Shown here piece by piece: positions 56,534-64,000 of a DNA stretch of 64,000 nt. The notes under the pieces are model-generated. The model was not told the DNA's origin and did no database searches. It saw only the letters and a list, made by a program, of their open reading frames with translations. Made by a program: the position numbers and the translations under genes. Source of the stretch: Sporosarcina sp. ANT_H38 (lineage in GTDB: Bacteria > Bacillota > Bacilli > Bacillales_A > Planococcaceae); contig NZ_VOBC01000002.1 in the NCBI RefSeq assembly GCF_008369195.1, positions 372,001-436,000 of the forward strand, given 5' to 3'. Positions within the stretch are counted from its first letter, which is position 1; every line of letters starts with the position of its first letter.

Positions 56534-57724
56534 TTATGAAATTACATTAAGTTCTTTTCCAACTTTTTCATAGATCACAAGTGCTTCGTCAAGCATTTCC
56601 TTGGTATGTGCTGCTGTCGGCATGTTGCGGACGCGGCCTTTTCCTTTAGCGACTGTTGGGAAGACGATCGATTTAGCGTAGACGCCCTCTTCCGCTAGAC
56701 GTTTCGAAAATTGCTGTGTCAGCTTCTCTTCGCCGATGATGCATGGTGTGATTGGCGTTTCTGAAGCACCGATATTGAAGCCTAATTTCTTAAGACCAGC
56801 TTTCAAGTAATTGCCGTTTTCCCAGAGTTTATCATGCAGCTCAGTGGATTCCGTAATTTTGTCCAATGCCCCCATAATCGCCGCGATATCCCCTGCTGGA
56901 AGTGCCGTGGAGAATAGGAATGGACGTGAACGAACTTTTAACCAGTCAATCAATTCCTGCGTCCCTGCAACATATCCGCCGACTACGCCGATTGCTTTCG
57001 ATAACGTACCCATTTGAAGGTCAATCTCTTTTTCAAGTCCGAAATGTTTGACCGTCCCTTTTCCTTTACCAGTAACACCTGAACCGTGCGCGTCATCGAC
57101 ATAAGTGATCAAATCGAATTCCTTCGCGATTTTCACAACATCAGGAAGGTTGGCTATATTACCATCCATTGAAAACACGCCGTCCGTAATATACATTACT
57201 TTTTCATAAAGGCCAGATTCCGTTGCTTCTTTCGCTTTTGCACGAAGGTCGTCCATGTCCTGGTGATTAACGCGAATTACTTTCGCACCAGAAAGGCGGC
57301 AACCGTCGATGATAGAAGCGTGATTTAATTCATCCGAAAGAATCGCGTCTTTTTTAGTCATGACAGCGGAGATTGCCGCCATATTACAGTTGAAGCCTGA
57401 TTGGTAAGAAATCGCCGCTTCTGTTCCTTTGAATTCAGCAAGCTTCTTTTCCAACTGAACGTGAATATCGAGAGTACCATTTATTGTACGAACTGCACCT
57501 GCACCAACGCCGTATTTTTCAGTTGCGGCAATCGCCAGCTTCTTCAAATCTTCGTCTGTCGCAAGCCCTAGATAATTATTTGATGATAAATTAATTAGGT
57601 CTTTTCCTTTAATTTTAATGATTGGGCCGTTTGGTCCTTCAATAGGATCAATTTCATTGTAAAGTCCTTGATCGCGAAGTTCTTTTAAATTTTCTTGTAA
57701 AAATGCATTGAGTACTTTTGACAA
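56534..57724 (-). CDS. kbl: Glycine C-acetyltransferase (2-amino-3-ketobutyrate CoA ligase)
   Basis: This 396-residue PLP enzyme of the alpha-oxoamine synthase family splits 2-amino-3-ketobutyrate with CoA into glycine and acetyl-CoA. The PLP lysine is in [36 protein letters not shown] and [10 protein letters not shown] are family blocks. It starts at TTG (57722-57724) behind GAAAGGAAG. It works with the threonine dehydrogenase at 54435-55379. Confidence 0.93.
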   Translation of the reverse strand: MSKVLNAFLQENLKELRDQGLYNEIDPIEGPNGPIIKIKGKDLINLSSNNYLGLATDEDLKKLAIAATEKYGVGAGAVRTINGTLDIHVQLEKKLAEFKGTEAAISYQSGFNCNMAAISAVMTKKDAILSDELNHASIIDGCRLSGAKVIRVNHQDMDDLRAKAKEATESGLYEKVMYITDGVFSMDGNIANLPDVVKIAKEFDLITYVDDAHGSGVTGKGKGTVKHFGLEKEIDLQMGTLSKAIGVVGGYVAGTQELIDWLKVRSRPFLFSTALPAGDIAAIMGALDKITESTELHDKLWENGNYLKAGLKKLGFNIGASETPITPCIIGEEKLTQQFSKRLAEEGVYAKSIVFPTVAKGKGRVRNMPTAAHTKEMLDEALVIYEKVGKELNVIS

Positions 57725-57803
57725 AATAATCTTCCTTTCAAAACAAATGATACCCCCATATTATCATACGAACGGCCCTTTCGCAGAATAAAGCGTATCT
57801 TTT

Positions 57804-58871
57804 TTAAATCAAATTCAGCACTGCATCCGTTTTCTTATCGAATACAGATTGAATAATAGCTGAATCCATCATGATTTTCATACTGGTTTCAGACTGCGCA
57901 AAAGACTGAATATATCCAGCTGCATCAAGCATTTTCTCAGCATATGCTTCCCGGATTGTCAAAATTTCCTCTTCGGCACTTGCATCTTCTTCACATAAGT
58001 TCAAGAGGTCAAGTAGTTCGTCCCCAGGGCGTTCCAAATCATAAACATGCGGCTCTGTCGCGTCGAGAATGCACACCGATAGTTCCGGGAAAAGAACGAG
58101 ATCTACTCCTGAAGGATCCAGTCCGCACCAACCATATTGAACGTCAAATCCACGCTTTTCTGCTTCAGCTCCAAGTGTTTTCATAAGTGTAGATTTCCCC
58201 GTTCCCGGAAACGCTTTTATAAGCATCCGCCGGTCTATTCGCTTTGTAATAGAGGACATGAAATCTTTTGCCCCTCCAGATGTCAAGGAACCAATAAGCC
58301 TGTGTGAAACATCCGACTCTTTATTCAGCTGGATTGTCCCAAACAGTTCTTCCTTCAATGAATTTATTTTACCCACATGGAGATCCCACATCATTCGTCT
58401 GATATTTACTTTTTCCCAATCATCATGGATGCTTTTTGCATCTTCAAGCGCTTGCAATGCCTTTTTTAGCGCAATGCTCGATTCTGTCAACATTTTCACA
58501 ATCGATACATTCTGTTCGCGCAACTTCGTTTCATCATAGACATCGTAAAAACTGATAACCTTATGTTTGCCACCTATATCTGTTGGTTCAAGTGCAACTG
58601 GGTGGGACGCTTGAAGGATCAACACGTTCGGTCCTTTAATATAGATTGCGTCCGTTTTGTCAGGCTGTATAGGATTCATAAACCGATCTATGTCATAGCC
58701 CTGTTTGACGTAATGTGCGGCAGCTTCATTCAACACGTGTGAAATTGCGTTTGTAGGAGGACATTTCAGAAATAGCGTTTGCGATGCCGATGCAATCAGT
58801 TTGTCATATTTATGGGAGATTCCAGCACCTGTATAGGCTGTCCCCATATATTGGGTTATCGTTCCATTCAT
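57804..58871 (-). CDS. Duplicated-domain ATPase (PRK06851-like) with one intact P-loop
   Basis: This 355-residue cytoplasmic protein resembles the uncharacterised NCBI PRK06851 group, which has two tandem NTPase-like halves. The second half has an intact Walker A (IKAFPGTGKSTLM, about 218-230), followed by CGLDPSGVDLVLFPELSVCILDATEPHV. The first half has the same layout (LFLKCPPTNAIS, DAIYIKGPNVLILQASHPVAL), but its Walker A is destroyed. The start MNGTITQYMG follows AAAGGATG. Function is unknown. Confidence 0.75.
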   Translation of the reverse strand: MNGTITQYMGTAYTGAGISHKYDKLIASASQTLFLKCPPTNAISHVLNEAAAHYVKQGYDIDRFMNPIQPDKTDAIYIKGPNVLILQASHPVALEPTDIGGKHKVISFYDVYDETKLREQNVSIVKMLTESSIALKKALQALEDAKSIHDDWEKVNIRRMMWDLHVGKINSLKEELFGTIQLNKESDVSHRLIGSLTSGGAKDFMSSITKRIDRRMLIKAFPGTGKSTLMKTLGAEAEKRGFDVQYGWCGLDPSGVDLVLFPELSVCILDATEPHVYDLERPGDELLDLLNLCEEDASAEEEILTIREAYAEKMLDAAGYIQSFAQSETSMKIMMDSAIIQSVFDKKTDAVLNLI

Positions 58872-58970
58872 ACTGATCATCCTTTCTGTACATACGATTA
58901 AGGTATGCCCGGACAACAAAAAAAAGCACTGCTCGAAGGCAAATGCTTAGAAAAACTACTAATTTCCGCT

Positions 58971-59603
58971 TTAAAATAAAGCCTCCTCTTCTTCCTTACC
59001 GATAACTTTCAACAAGAATTTGCGGCATTGCGGTAATGTATAATGAGCAATTTGCCCCAAAAATAAAGCGATTAATACTGTTCCAATCCCAATTGGACCG
59101 CCGAATAACCAGCCAACAAGTGCGACAATGATTTCCAGAGTAGTCCTAACCTTTTTTACGCTGGCTCCAGTTCTTTTTACAAGAACGAGCATGAGACTAT
59201 CTCGTGGCCCCGCCCCGATATTCGGTGAAATATAAATTCCAAGACCGTACCCCATAACAATTACACCCGCTGAGAAAATAAGTATTTGCGCACTTATTGA
59301 AGTGATATCCGGTAGCAACCAATTGAATAAATCAATAAAGAGTCCAATCAATACCAAATTCAGCCACGTTCCAATCTGCGGCCATTCTTTCAAAACGGCG
59401 GCAGTTGAAATGATAATAATTAGCCCCGTAATAATTCCCCACGTACCAATTGTCAATCCGAAGTTTTTGTACAACCCAACGTGGAGTACATCCCACGGGC
59501 CTACTCCAAGCTTCTGACCTTTAATTGTCATGGAAATGCCAAGCGATAGGATCATCATCCCTACCAAGAAAAATGTCCATCTCCATAGTAATATCTTTTT
59601 CAT
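58971..59603 (-). CDS. YczE/YitT-like membrane protein
   Basis: This 210-residue protein has about five membrane helices. It carries GLSITIKG-type LSLGISMTIKGQKLGVGPWDVLH near the N-terminus and GPRDSLML in the second half, both typical of YczE-like proteins. The start MKKILLWRW follows AGAAGG. In B. subtilis YczE is linked to surfactin/4'-phosphopantetheinyl functions, but no such genes are here. Confidence 0.8.
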   Translation of the reverse strand: MKKILLWRWTFFLVGMMILSLGISMTIKGQKLGVGPWDVLHVGLYKNFGLTIGTWGIITGLIIIISTAAVLKEWPQIGTWLNLVLIGLFIDLFNWLLPDITSISAQILIFSAGVIVMGYGLGIYISPNIGAGPRDSLMLVLVKRTGASVKKVRTTLEIIVALVGWLFGGPIGIGTVLIALFLGQIAHYTLPQCRKFLLKVIGKEEEEALF

Positions 59604-59657
59604 ATAAATCCTTCTTCCTAATGAGAGTCTAAGCAACTAGCAGAAACGAGCCATAAC

Positions 59658-59692
59658 AAAAGACACTCACGCAGCACGCGTAAATGTCTTTT
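59658..59692 (-). terminator. Terminator after ybaK
   Basis: AAAAGACA (59658-59665) pairs with TGTCTTTT (59685-59692), with inner TCACGC/GCGTAA pairing. The reverse strand continues GTTATGG, so the T tract lies mostly in the stem. Confidence 0.6.
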
Positions 59693-59736
59693 TTCTAATC
59701 TATTCATTGTAACATGTCTTCTGTCCCTGATACCGA

Positions 59737-60231
59737 CTAGCAACTTTTCACAATAGTTATAAAAGACGCTTCAGTAATCTTGGCCAGCTCTCCCGGGACC
59801 AACTTCATCTGTAATCCTGGTTTGCCCGCACTGACGATCATCAAATCGAGATTTTCTGCCGACTTGTCAATGAACGTCGGATATTTCTTTTTCATACCGA
59901 CAGCTGAACAACCACCGCGTACATAGCCTGTTTCTTTCGTCAACTCTTTCAACGGTAGCATATCAAGCTTTTTCACTCCGGCAGCTCTTGCCGCTTTTTT
60001 CAAATCAAGTTCAGCAGCTACCGGCACTAAAAAGATGACTAGCTCACGCGGTCCGGCAATCGTGACAAGTGTTTTATAAACAGTGTCCACGGCTTGCCCC
60101 GTTTTTTCCGCGACCGAAATCCCATCTAGCAGTCCGTCTTTAACTTCGTATTCCATCAGTTCATAGAATATCTTTTCCCCATCTAAAATTCGTAATGCAT
60201 TCGTTTTCACTATCTTATTCTGTTTCGCCAT
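59737..60231 (-). CDS. ybaK: Cys-tRNA(Pro)/Cys-tRNA(Cys) deacylase YbaK
   Basis: This 164-residue editing enzyme of the YbaK/EbsC family hydrolyses mischarged Cys-tRNA-Pro. It has the family signature VRGGCSAVGMKKKYPTF and DTVYKTLVTI with the conserved lysine. The start follows AAGGCGAAG. No ProRS gene is nearby. Confidence 0.92.
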   Translation of the reverse strand: MAKQNKIVKTNALRILDGEKIFYELMEYEVKDGLLDGISVAEKTGQAVDTVYKTLVTIAGPRELVIFLVPVAAELDLKKAARAAGVKKLDMLPLKELTKETGYVRGGCSAVGMKKKYPTFIDKSAENLDLMIVSAGKPGLQMKLVPGELAKITEASFITIVKSC

Positions 60232-60288
60232 TCATTTATCTTCGCCTTCCTAAAACGAAAAGGCCGCCATTAAACAGGCGACCTTACG

Positions 60289-60891
60289 TCATGCAGTTTT
60301 ATAAAAGCTCGGTCGATCGATTTCGAACCCTTTCTGTTTCAATTGAATTTGGAAAGTGTATGAAGAAATCGCCTGTTCGTACCGTCTTTGCATAATGAGT
60401 ACTTCCCGTTCAAGGCCCGAGGGAAGTTCCATGAATGCCACTTTTGTAGTACCGGCTTGTTCACGTGTAGATGCCGTTTCAATGTCGGATTGCGCTAGTT
60501 TTTGTAAAGCGATTTGGGTTTCTGTTTGTCTTATTTTTGCTGACGCTGTAGCTGCAAGGTTGTAATCCGCTGTCGTTGGTTCCGGTTCCGAAATTGCTTC
60601 AGCACGCACATTTCTCCAACTATCAATCGTTTCTTCAAGTGTCTTTCCTATCGGCAACGTAATCTGCTTCATTTGTCCCGCGCTAAGTTGCTGGGATTCA
60701 TGTCGCACCGACTGGACCATTTCAGGTTCTTTCTTTCCTATTAATAAAGACTCTAGAGCTTCAACCGTTTTCTGATTCTGCCCATTATATTTCACATGAC
60801 GATCGTAAGCACTTTCAGCATTCCTACGCCTAATTGCGTCATATCGTTGTATATGATCATTTGCTGCAGCATGAGTCAAAATCGCATTCAT
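60289..60891 (-). CDS. Conserved-looking hypothetical protein
   Basis: This 200-residue protein was not recognised. It is soluble, hydrophilic and mostly helical, starts MNAILTHAAANDHIQRYDAI behind GGAGGTG, and has an Ala/Gln/Thr-rich middle (ATASAKIRQTETQIALQKLA). The strong ribosome binding site and normal composition support a real gene. It lies between topB and ybaK in the same direction. A weak GGCCGCC/GGCGACC hairpin follows at about 60262-60284. Confidence 0.7.
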   Translation of the reverse strand: MNAILTHAAANDHIQRYDAIRRRNAESAYDRHVKYNGQNQKTVEALESLLIGKKEPEMVQSVRHESQQLSAGQMKQITLPIGKTLEETIDSWRNVRAEAISEPEPTTADYNLAATASAKIRQTETQIALQKLAQSDIETASTREQAGTTKVAFMELPSGLEREVLIMQRRYEQAISSYTFQIQLKQKGFEIDRPSFYKTA

Positions 60892-60991
60892 ATTACTTCA
60901 CCTCCCCATGTACGTATTTGCATAAATCAATTAATTGAAGTATAACCCTTTTTATCGGAAAAATAAAGCTGAAGAATGTGCTAAATTAGAA

Positions 60992-63166
60992 TCACTTATC
61001 GAATAGCTTCTTTAGTGCATCTGCCATCGCAGTATTTTCCAGCTCTTCTGGCGCTCCTTGTTTCTTCATGTACTTCTGCACATCACGTTTATCCGCTTTT
61101 TTACCACCTGAGTTCTCTCGGCGCTTCTCAAATGACGACAACTTCTCACGGTGACCACATTTACAAACGAAAATTCGTCCGTCGCCTTCCCCGCGCATCT
61201 CCAATTTCTTTTTACAAACTGGACATCTGGCATTTGTCAGCATTGAGACGTTTTTGCGGTGACCACACTCACGGTCCTGACAAACTAGCATCTTGCCGCG
61301 CTTGCCGTTCACTTCTAGCAGAAGTTTACCGCAATCCGGGCACGCTTTCCCTGTGACATTATCATGTTTATATTTTTTTTCATCTGTTTTTATCTCAGTA
61401 ACGGTTTGCTTCGAAAAACCAATCATGTCCTTCATGAATTCTTCTTTTTTCATCTGACCATTCGCGATTTTCGTCAAGCCTTGTTCCCATTCAGCAGTCA
61501 GTGCCGGTGACTTCAAATCTTCCGGTACGAGTTCCAGCAGTTGGCGACCTTTAGACGTCGTATAAATGTCGTTCCCTTTTTTCTCCATAACGAATGAATT
61601 GAAAAGGCGCTCGATGACATCCGCACGCGTCGCAACGGTTCCCAGTCCACCTGTTTCTCCGATTGTCTTAATAAGTTCTTTCGATTCACCCTGCATGAAC
61701 TGCGAAGGATTTTCCATCGCCGCAAGCAATGTTCCTTCATTAAAACGAGCAGGTGGTTTCGTTTGACCGTTCGTCATCACGATAGCCTGGATCTTCACTT
61801 CTTCGCCTTTTGTAAATGAAGGAAGTGTATCCGTGTCCACTTCTTCTTCCTCTGTTGAATATACCTTTTTCCATCCTTCATCTGTAACAGTACGCCCTTT
61901 TGCTTTGAATGTTTCTCCCCCAACTGCGAGTTCCGCAATCACCTGGTCATAGCGGAACGGACCGAAGAAGACAGCTAGGAAACGTTTAACGATTAAATCA
62001 TATAAACGTTGCTCTTTATCAGACAAGTTTTGAAGAATTGGCGTTTCCTCAGTAGGAATGATGGCATGGTGGTCCGAAACACGCTTATCATCGATGACGC
62101 CCTTCTGCGGTTTAATGGCTCCCGCACGCAGAAGTGTGTTGGTTGCTTTACGGTATGGACCTATGTCTACAGCTTTAATGCGCTCTTTCAACGTGCTTTC
62201 CATGTCCGATGTTAGATGCTTCGAATCGGTACGCGGATACGTCACCGCTTTATGGCGTTCATATAAATTTTGCAACGTCGACAGCGTTTCTTTTGCTGAC
62301 CACGACCAGCGACGATGTGCTTCTTTCTGCAACTCGGTCAAATCGAATAAGTGCGGTGCCGGCTGTGACTTCGCTGTCGTTTTTACGTCTATCACTTTAC
62401 CAGCATGAACCCCGTCGATTTTCCCAATTAGCTTCTCAACTGTTTCTTTATCGAACGACTGTGTTTGACCTGCTTTATCATGCCATGTGAATTTCGCTTT
62501 TTCAGTCAATGCTTGCATACCATAGAATGATTTCGGTTTGAAGTCGCGAATCTGATTCTCGCGTGCCGCAATCATCGCAAGGGTCGGTGTCTGAACGCGC
62601 CCCGTTGAAAGTTGAGCATTGTATTTCACTGTCAAAGCACGCGTTGCGTTAATACCTACGACCCAATCCGCTTCCGCACGGGCTACTGCCGCCTGATACA
62701 AGTTTTCATATGCTCGACCGTCTTTCAAATTGTTGAAGCCGTCTTTAATCGCTTTGTCGGTGACCGAGGAAATCCACAACCGTTTGACAGGCTTACGAAC
62801 TTTCGCCTGTTCTAGAATCCAGCGTGCAACAAGTTCCCCCTCACGCCCCGCATCTGTTGCGATAATGATTTCTTTTACATCGTTGCGCAGAAGCTGGGCT
62901 TTAACTGCATTAAATTGCTTCATCGTTTGACGAATTGGCACAAGTTTGAATGGCGCTGGAATAATAGGCAGATGCTCTAGCTTCCACTCCTTGAATTCAT
63001 TGCCATAGCCTTCAGGATCTGCATGTGTTACGAGATGACCAAGCGCCCACGTAACGATATAATTTGTTCCTTCAAGAAATCCATTACCTTTTTTATTACA
63101 ACCGAGTACTCGCGCAATATCGCGTGCCACGGACGGTTTTTCAGCTAATACTAGTGATTTGGACAT
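60992..63166 (-). CDS. topB: DNA topoisomerase III
   Basis: This 724-residue type IA topoisomerase relaxes negative supercoils and decatenates DNA. The TOPRIM domain has AEKPSVARDIARVLG and DAGREGE. The catalytic tyrosine is Tyr310 in TYPRTDS, and STGRVQTPTL lies before it. Two zinc-ribbon-like motifs follow near the C-terminus (CPDCG..CQDRECGHR and CPVCKKK..CKCGHR). The length matches B. subtilis TopB. The start follows AAAGGGG. Confidence 0.96.
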   Translation of the reverse strand: MSKSLVLAEKPSVARDIARVLGCNKKGNGFLEGTNYIVTWALGHLVTHADPEGYGNEFKEWKLEHLPIIPAPFKLVPIRQTMKQFNAVKAQLLRNDVKEIIIATDAGREGELVARWILEQAKVRKPVKRLWISSVTDKAIKDGFNNLKDGRAYENLYQAAVARAEADWVVGINATRALTVKYNAQLSTGRVQTPTLAMIAARENQIRDFKPKSFYGMQALTEKAKFTWHDKAGQTQSFDKETVEKLIGKIDGVHAGKVIDVKTTAKSQPAPHLFDLTELQKEAHRRWSWSAKETLSTLQNLYERHKAVTYPRTDSKHLTSDMESTLKERIKAVDIGPYRKATNTLLRAGAIKPQKGVIDDKRVSDHHAIIPTEETPILQNLSDKEQRLYDLIVKRFLAVFFGPFRYDQVIAELAVGGETFKAKGRTVTDEGWKKVYSTEEEEVDTDTLPSFTKGEEVKIQAIVMTNGQTKPPARFNEGTLLAAMENPSQFMQGESKELIKTIGETGGLGTVATRADVIERLFNSFVMEKKGNDIYTTSKGRQLLELVPEDLKSPALTAEWEQGLTKIANGQMKKEEFMKDMIGFSKQTVTEIKTDEKKYKHDNVTGKACPDCGKLLLEVNGKRGKMLVCQDRECGHRKNVSMLTNARCPVCKKKLEMRGEGDGRIFVCKCGHREKLSSFEKRRENSGGKKADKRDVQKYMKKQGAPEELENTAMADALKKLFDK

Positions 63167-63325
63167 AAGTAAATCCCCTTTCTACATACAACGATTATAC
63201 GTGAGAACGTGTTTGGATGCATGTCGTGCGAATGAACCCCGCCTGTAATGCAGGAGAAGTATACATATCTTACTAGTTCTTTACATAAGGTTATAGAGGT
63301 GAATTAAACAAGCTAGCATGAAAGG

Positions 63326-64000
63326 GTGATTCCAATAGAAGGACAACAAAAGAAAACAGTCGCTATCCATATTTCCAGGTCGGACGGAAAAGGGACATAC
63401 CCCGCACGTAGAGCAGCCATGATTGCCAATACCCTGGCTGACGACATAGATATCGTTTACTTATGCGGAGTAGATTCACCACCAGCGCCTGAAGGATTTA
63501 AAACAGTGCTGACCCCAAACAATACAACGTTTTTGCAGGCACTGATGTCTATCAAACCTGACCTTCTCCTCCGTGACACAGGCTCCACTATTCACGAAGA
63601 AGTTGAGAAGATAACCGAACTCGTCCCCTCCATCATCCATTTCGATGATTTCGGCGATGGCGGTAAATGTGCTGACCTTGTATTCCAGACATTGTATGTC
63701 GAATCAAATGACATAGCACCGGATCATTACGTACTTGGGAGAGACAGTTTCATTGCTGACGAAAAGATGGCTTCAGTTAAACACATCGGACTTCGCAAAG
63801 CGCAGTTAGGTCCTCTCCCCCATCTAGTCATTTCATTCGGTGAACAGGATGAAGGAAACTTGACGTATCGGGCGTTGCGGCATATCATGCAACTTCAGAT
63901 TCCACTCAAAGTAACCGTCCTCATCGGTGAAAATTATTCCCATGATACGAGCACAATTCGAATGATGGCACTCGAAAGGCGGAACACAAAAGTGTTGGTG
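63326..64000 (+). CDS. SpsG/PseG-like sugar-nucleotide protein (cut by window edge)
   Basis: About 225 codons are visible before the right edge. The protein (AIHISRSDGKGTYPARRAAM, PSIIHFDDFGDGGKCADLVF, HLVISFGEQDEGNLTYRAL) looks like the GT-B-fold group of PseG/SpsG, UDP-sugar hydrolases or transferases used in surface or spore-coat glycans. The frame is closed upstream by a TAG. The only conventional start is GTG at 63326, with AAAGG directly against it, so the initiation site is uncertain. It is divergent from topB. Confidence 0.7.
   Translation, partial: MIPIEGQQKKTVAIHISRSDGKGTYPARRAAMIANTLADDIDIVYLCGVDSPPAPEGFKTVLTPNNTTFLQALMSIKPDLLLRDTGSTIHEEVEKITELVPSIIHFDDFGDGGKCADLVFQTLYVESNDIAPDHYVLGRDSFIADEKMASVKHIGLRKAQLGPLPHLVISFGEQDEGNLTYRALRHIMQLQIPLKVTVLIGENYSHDTSTIRMMALERRNTKVLV

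Overview
The window is a continuous piece of chromosome from a spore-forming, low-to-moderate-GC Firmicute. Gene order, protein sequences and the sporulation genes (spo0F, rsfA, a pbpG-type PBP, cwlJ, gerQ) place it in the Bacillales. Blocks follow the Bacillus subtilis order rho-glpX-murZ-tal-fbaA-spo0F-ywjG-pyrG-rpoE, argS-ywiB, pbpG-ywhD-ywhB, ywgA-ywfO-rsfA-lipL-pta-hemQ and cwlJ/gerQ-ywdK-ywdI-ung-pdxK. Divergence and the abundant dispersed repeats suggest a Planococcaceae member such as Sporosarcina; the genus is an inference. No rRNA, tRNA, intact transposase, prophage or CRISPR array was seen.

Layout. 1-8.8 kb: rho (cut by the left edge), glpX, murZ, tal, fbaA, spo0F, ywjG, pyrG and rpoE, covering glycolysis/gluconeogenesis, cell wall, phosphorelay and CTP synthesis. 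pyrG keeps a recognisable reiterative-transcription attenuator, but its protein lacks the glutaminase cysteine. 8.8-9.6 kb: a tandem 309-bp structured repeat. 9.7-20.5 kb: fatty/branched-chain acyl-CoA catabolism (fused B12-dependent isobutyryl-CoA mutase, TetR regulator, two acyl-CoA dehydrogenases, hydroxyacyl-CoA dehydrogenase, thiolase, FadF-type ETF:quinone oxidoreductase), with a cre box and FadR-like operators. 20.8-31.4 kb: a 13-gene cobalamin salvage and remodelling operon behind a cobalamin riboswitch, which can supply the cofactor to the mutase. 31.4-32.2 kb: repeats.

32.2-52.3 kb: argS, a sporulation class A PBP, conserved Bacillales genes, rsfA, lipoyl transferase lipL, pta, hemQ, cwlJ-gerQ, ung, pdxK and the bacillithiol pair yojF-bshB2. 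52.9-64 kb: a nucleoside-gate membrane protein, the threonine-to-glycine pair tdh and kbl (separated by an opposite-strand gene), an ATPase with a decayed first P-loop, a YczE-like protein, ybaK, topB and the start of an SpsG/PseG-like sugar-nucleotide gene.

The less-described material is (i) a repeat family built on ATGATYGGTT with about 21-bp phasing at three loci plus a remnant, always beside gene 3' ends; (ii) a dispersed multi-hairpin element whose stems show compensatory changes between copies; (iii) a pyrG product altered at several usually invariant sites; and (iv) a B12 operon with a CobQ lacking its glutaminase domain and two complementary-looking CobU proteins.
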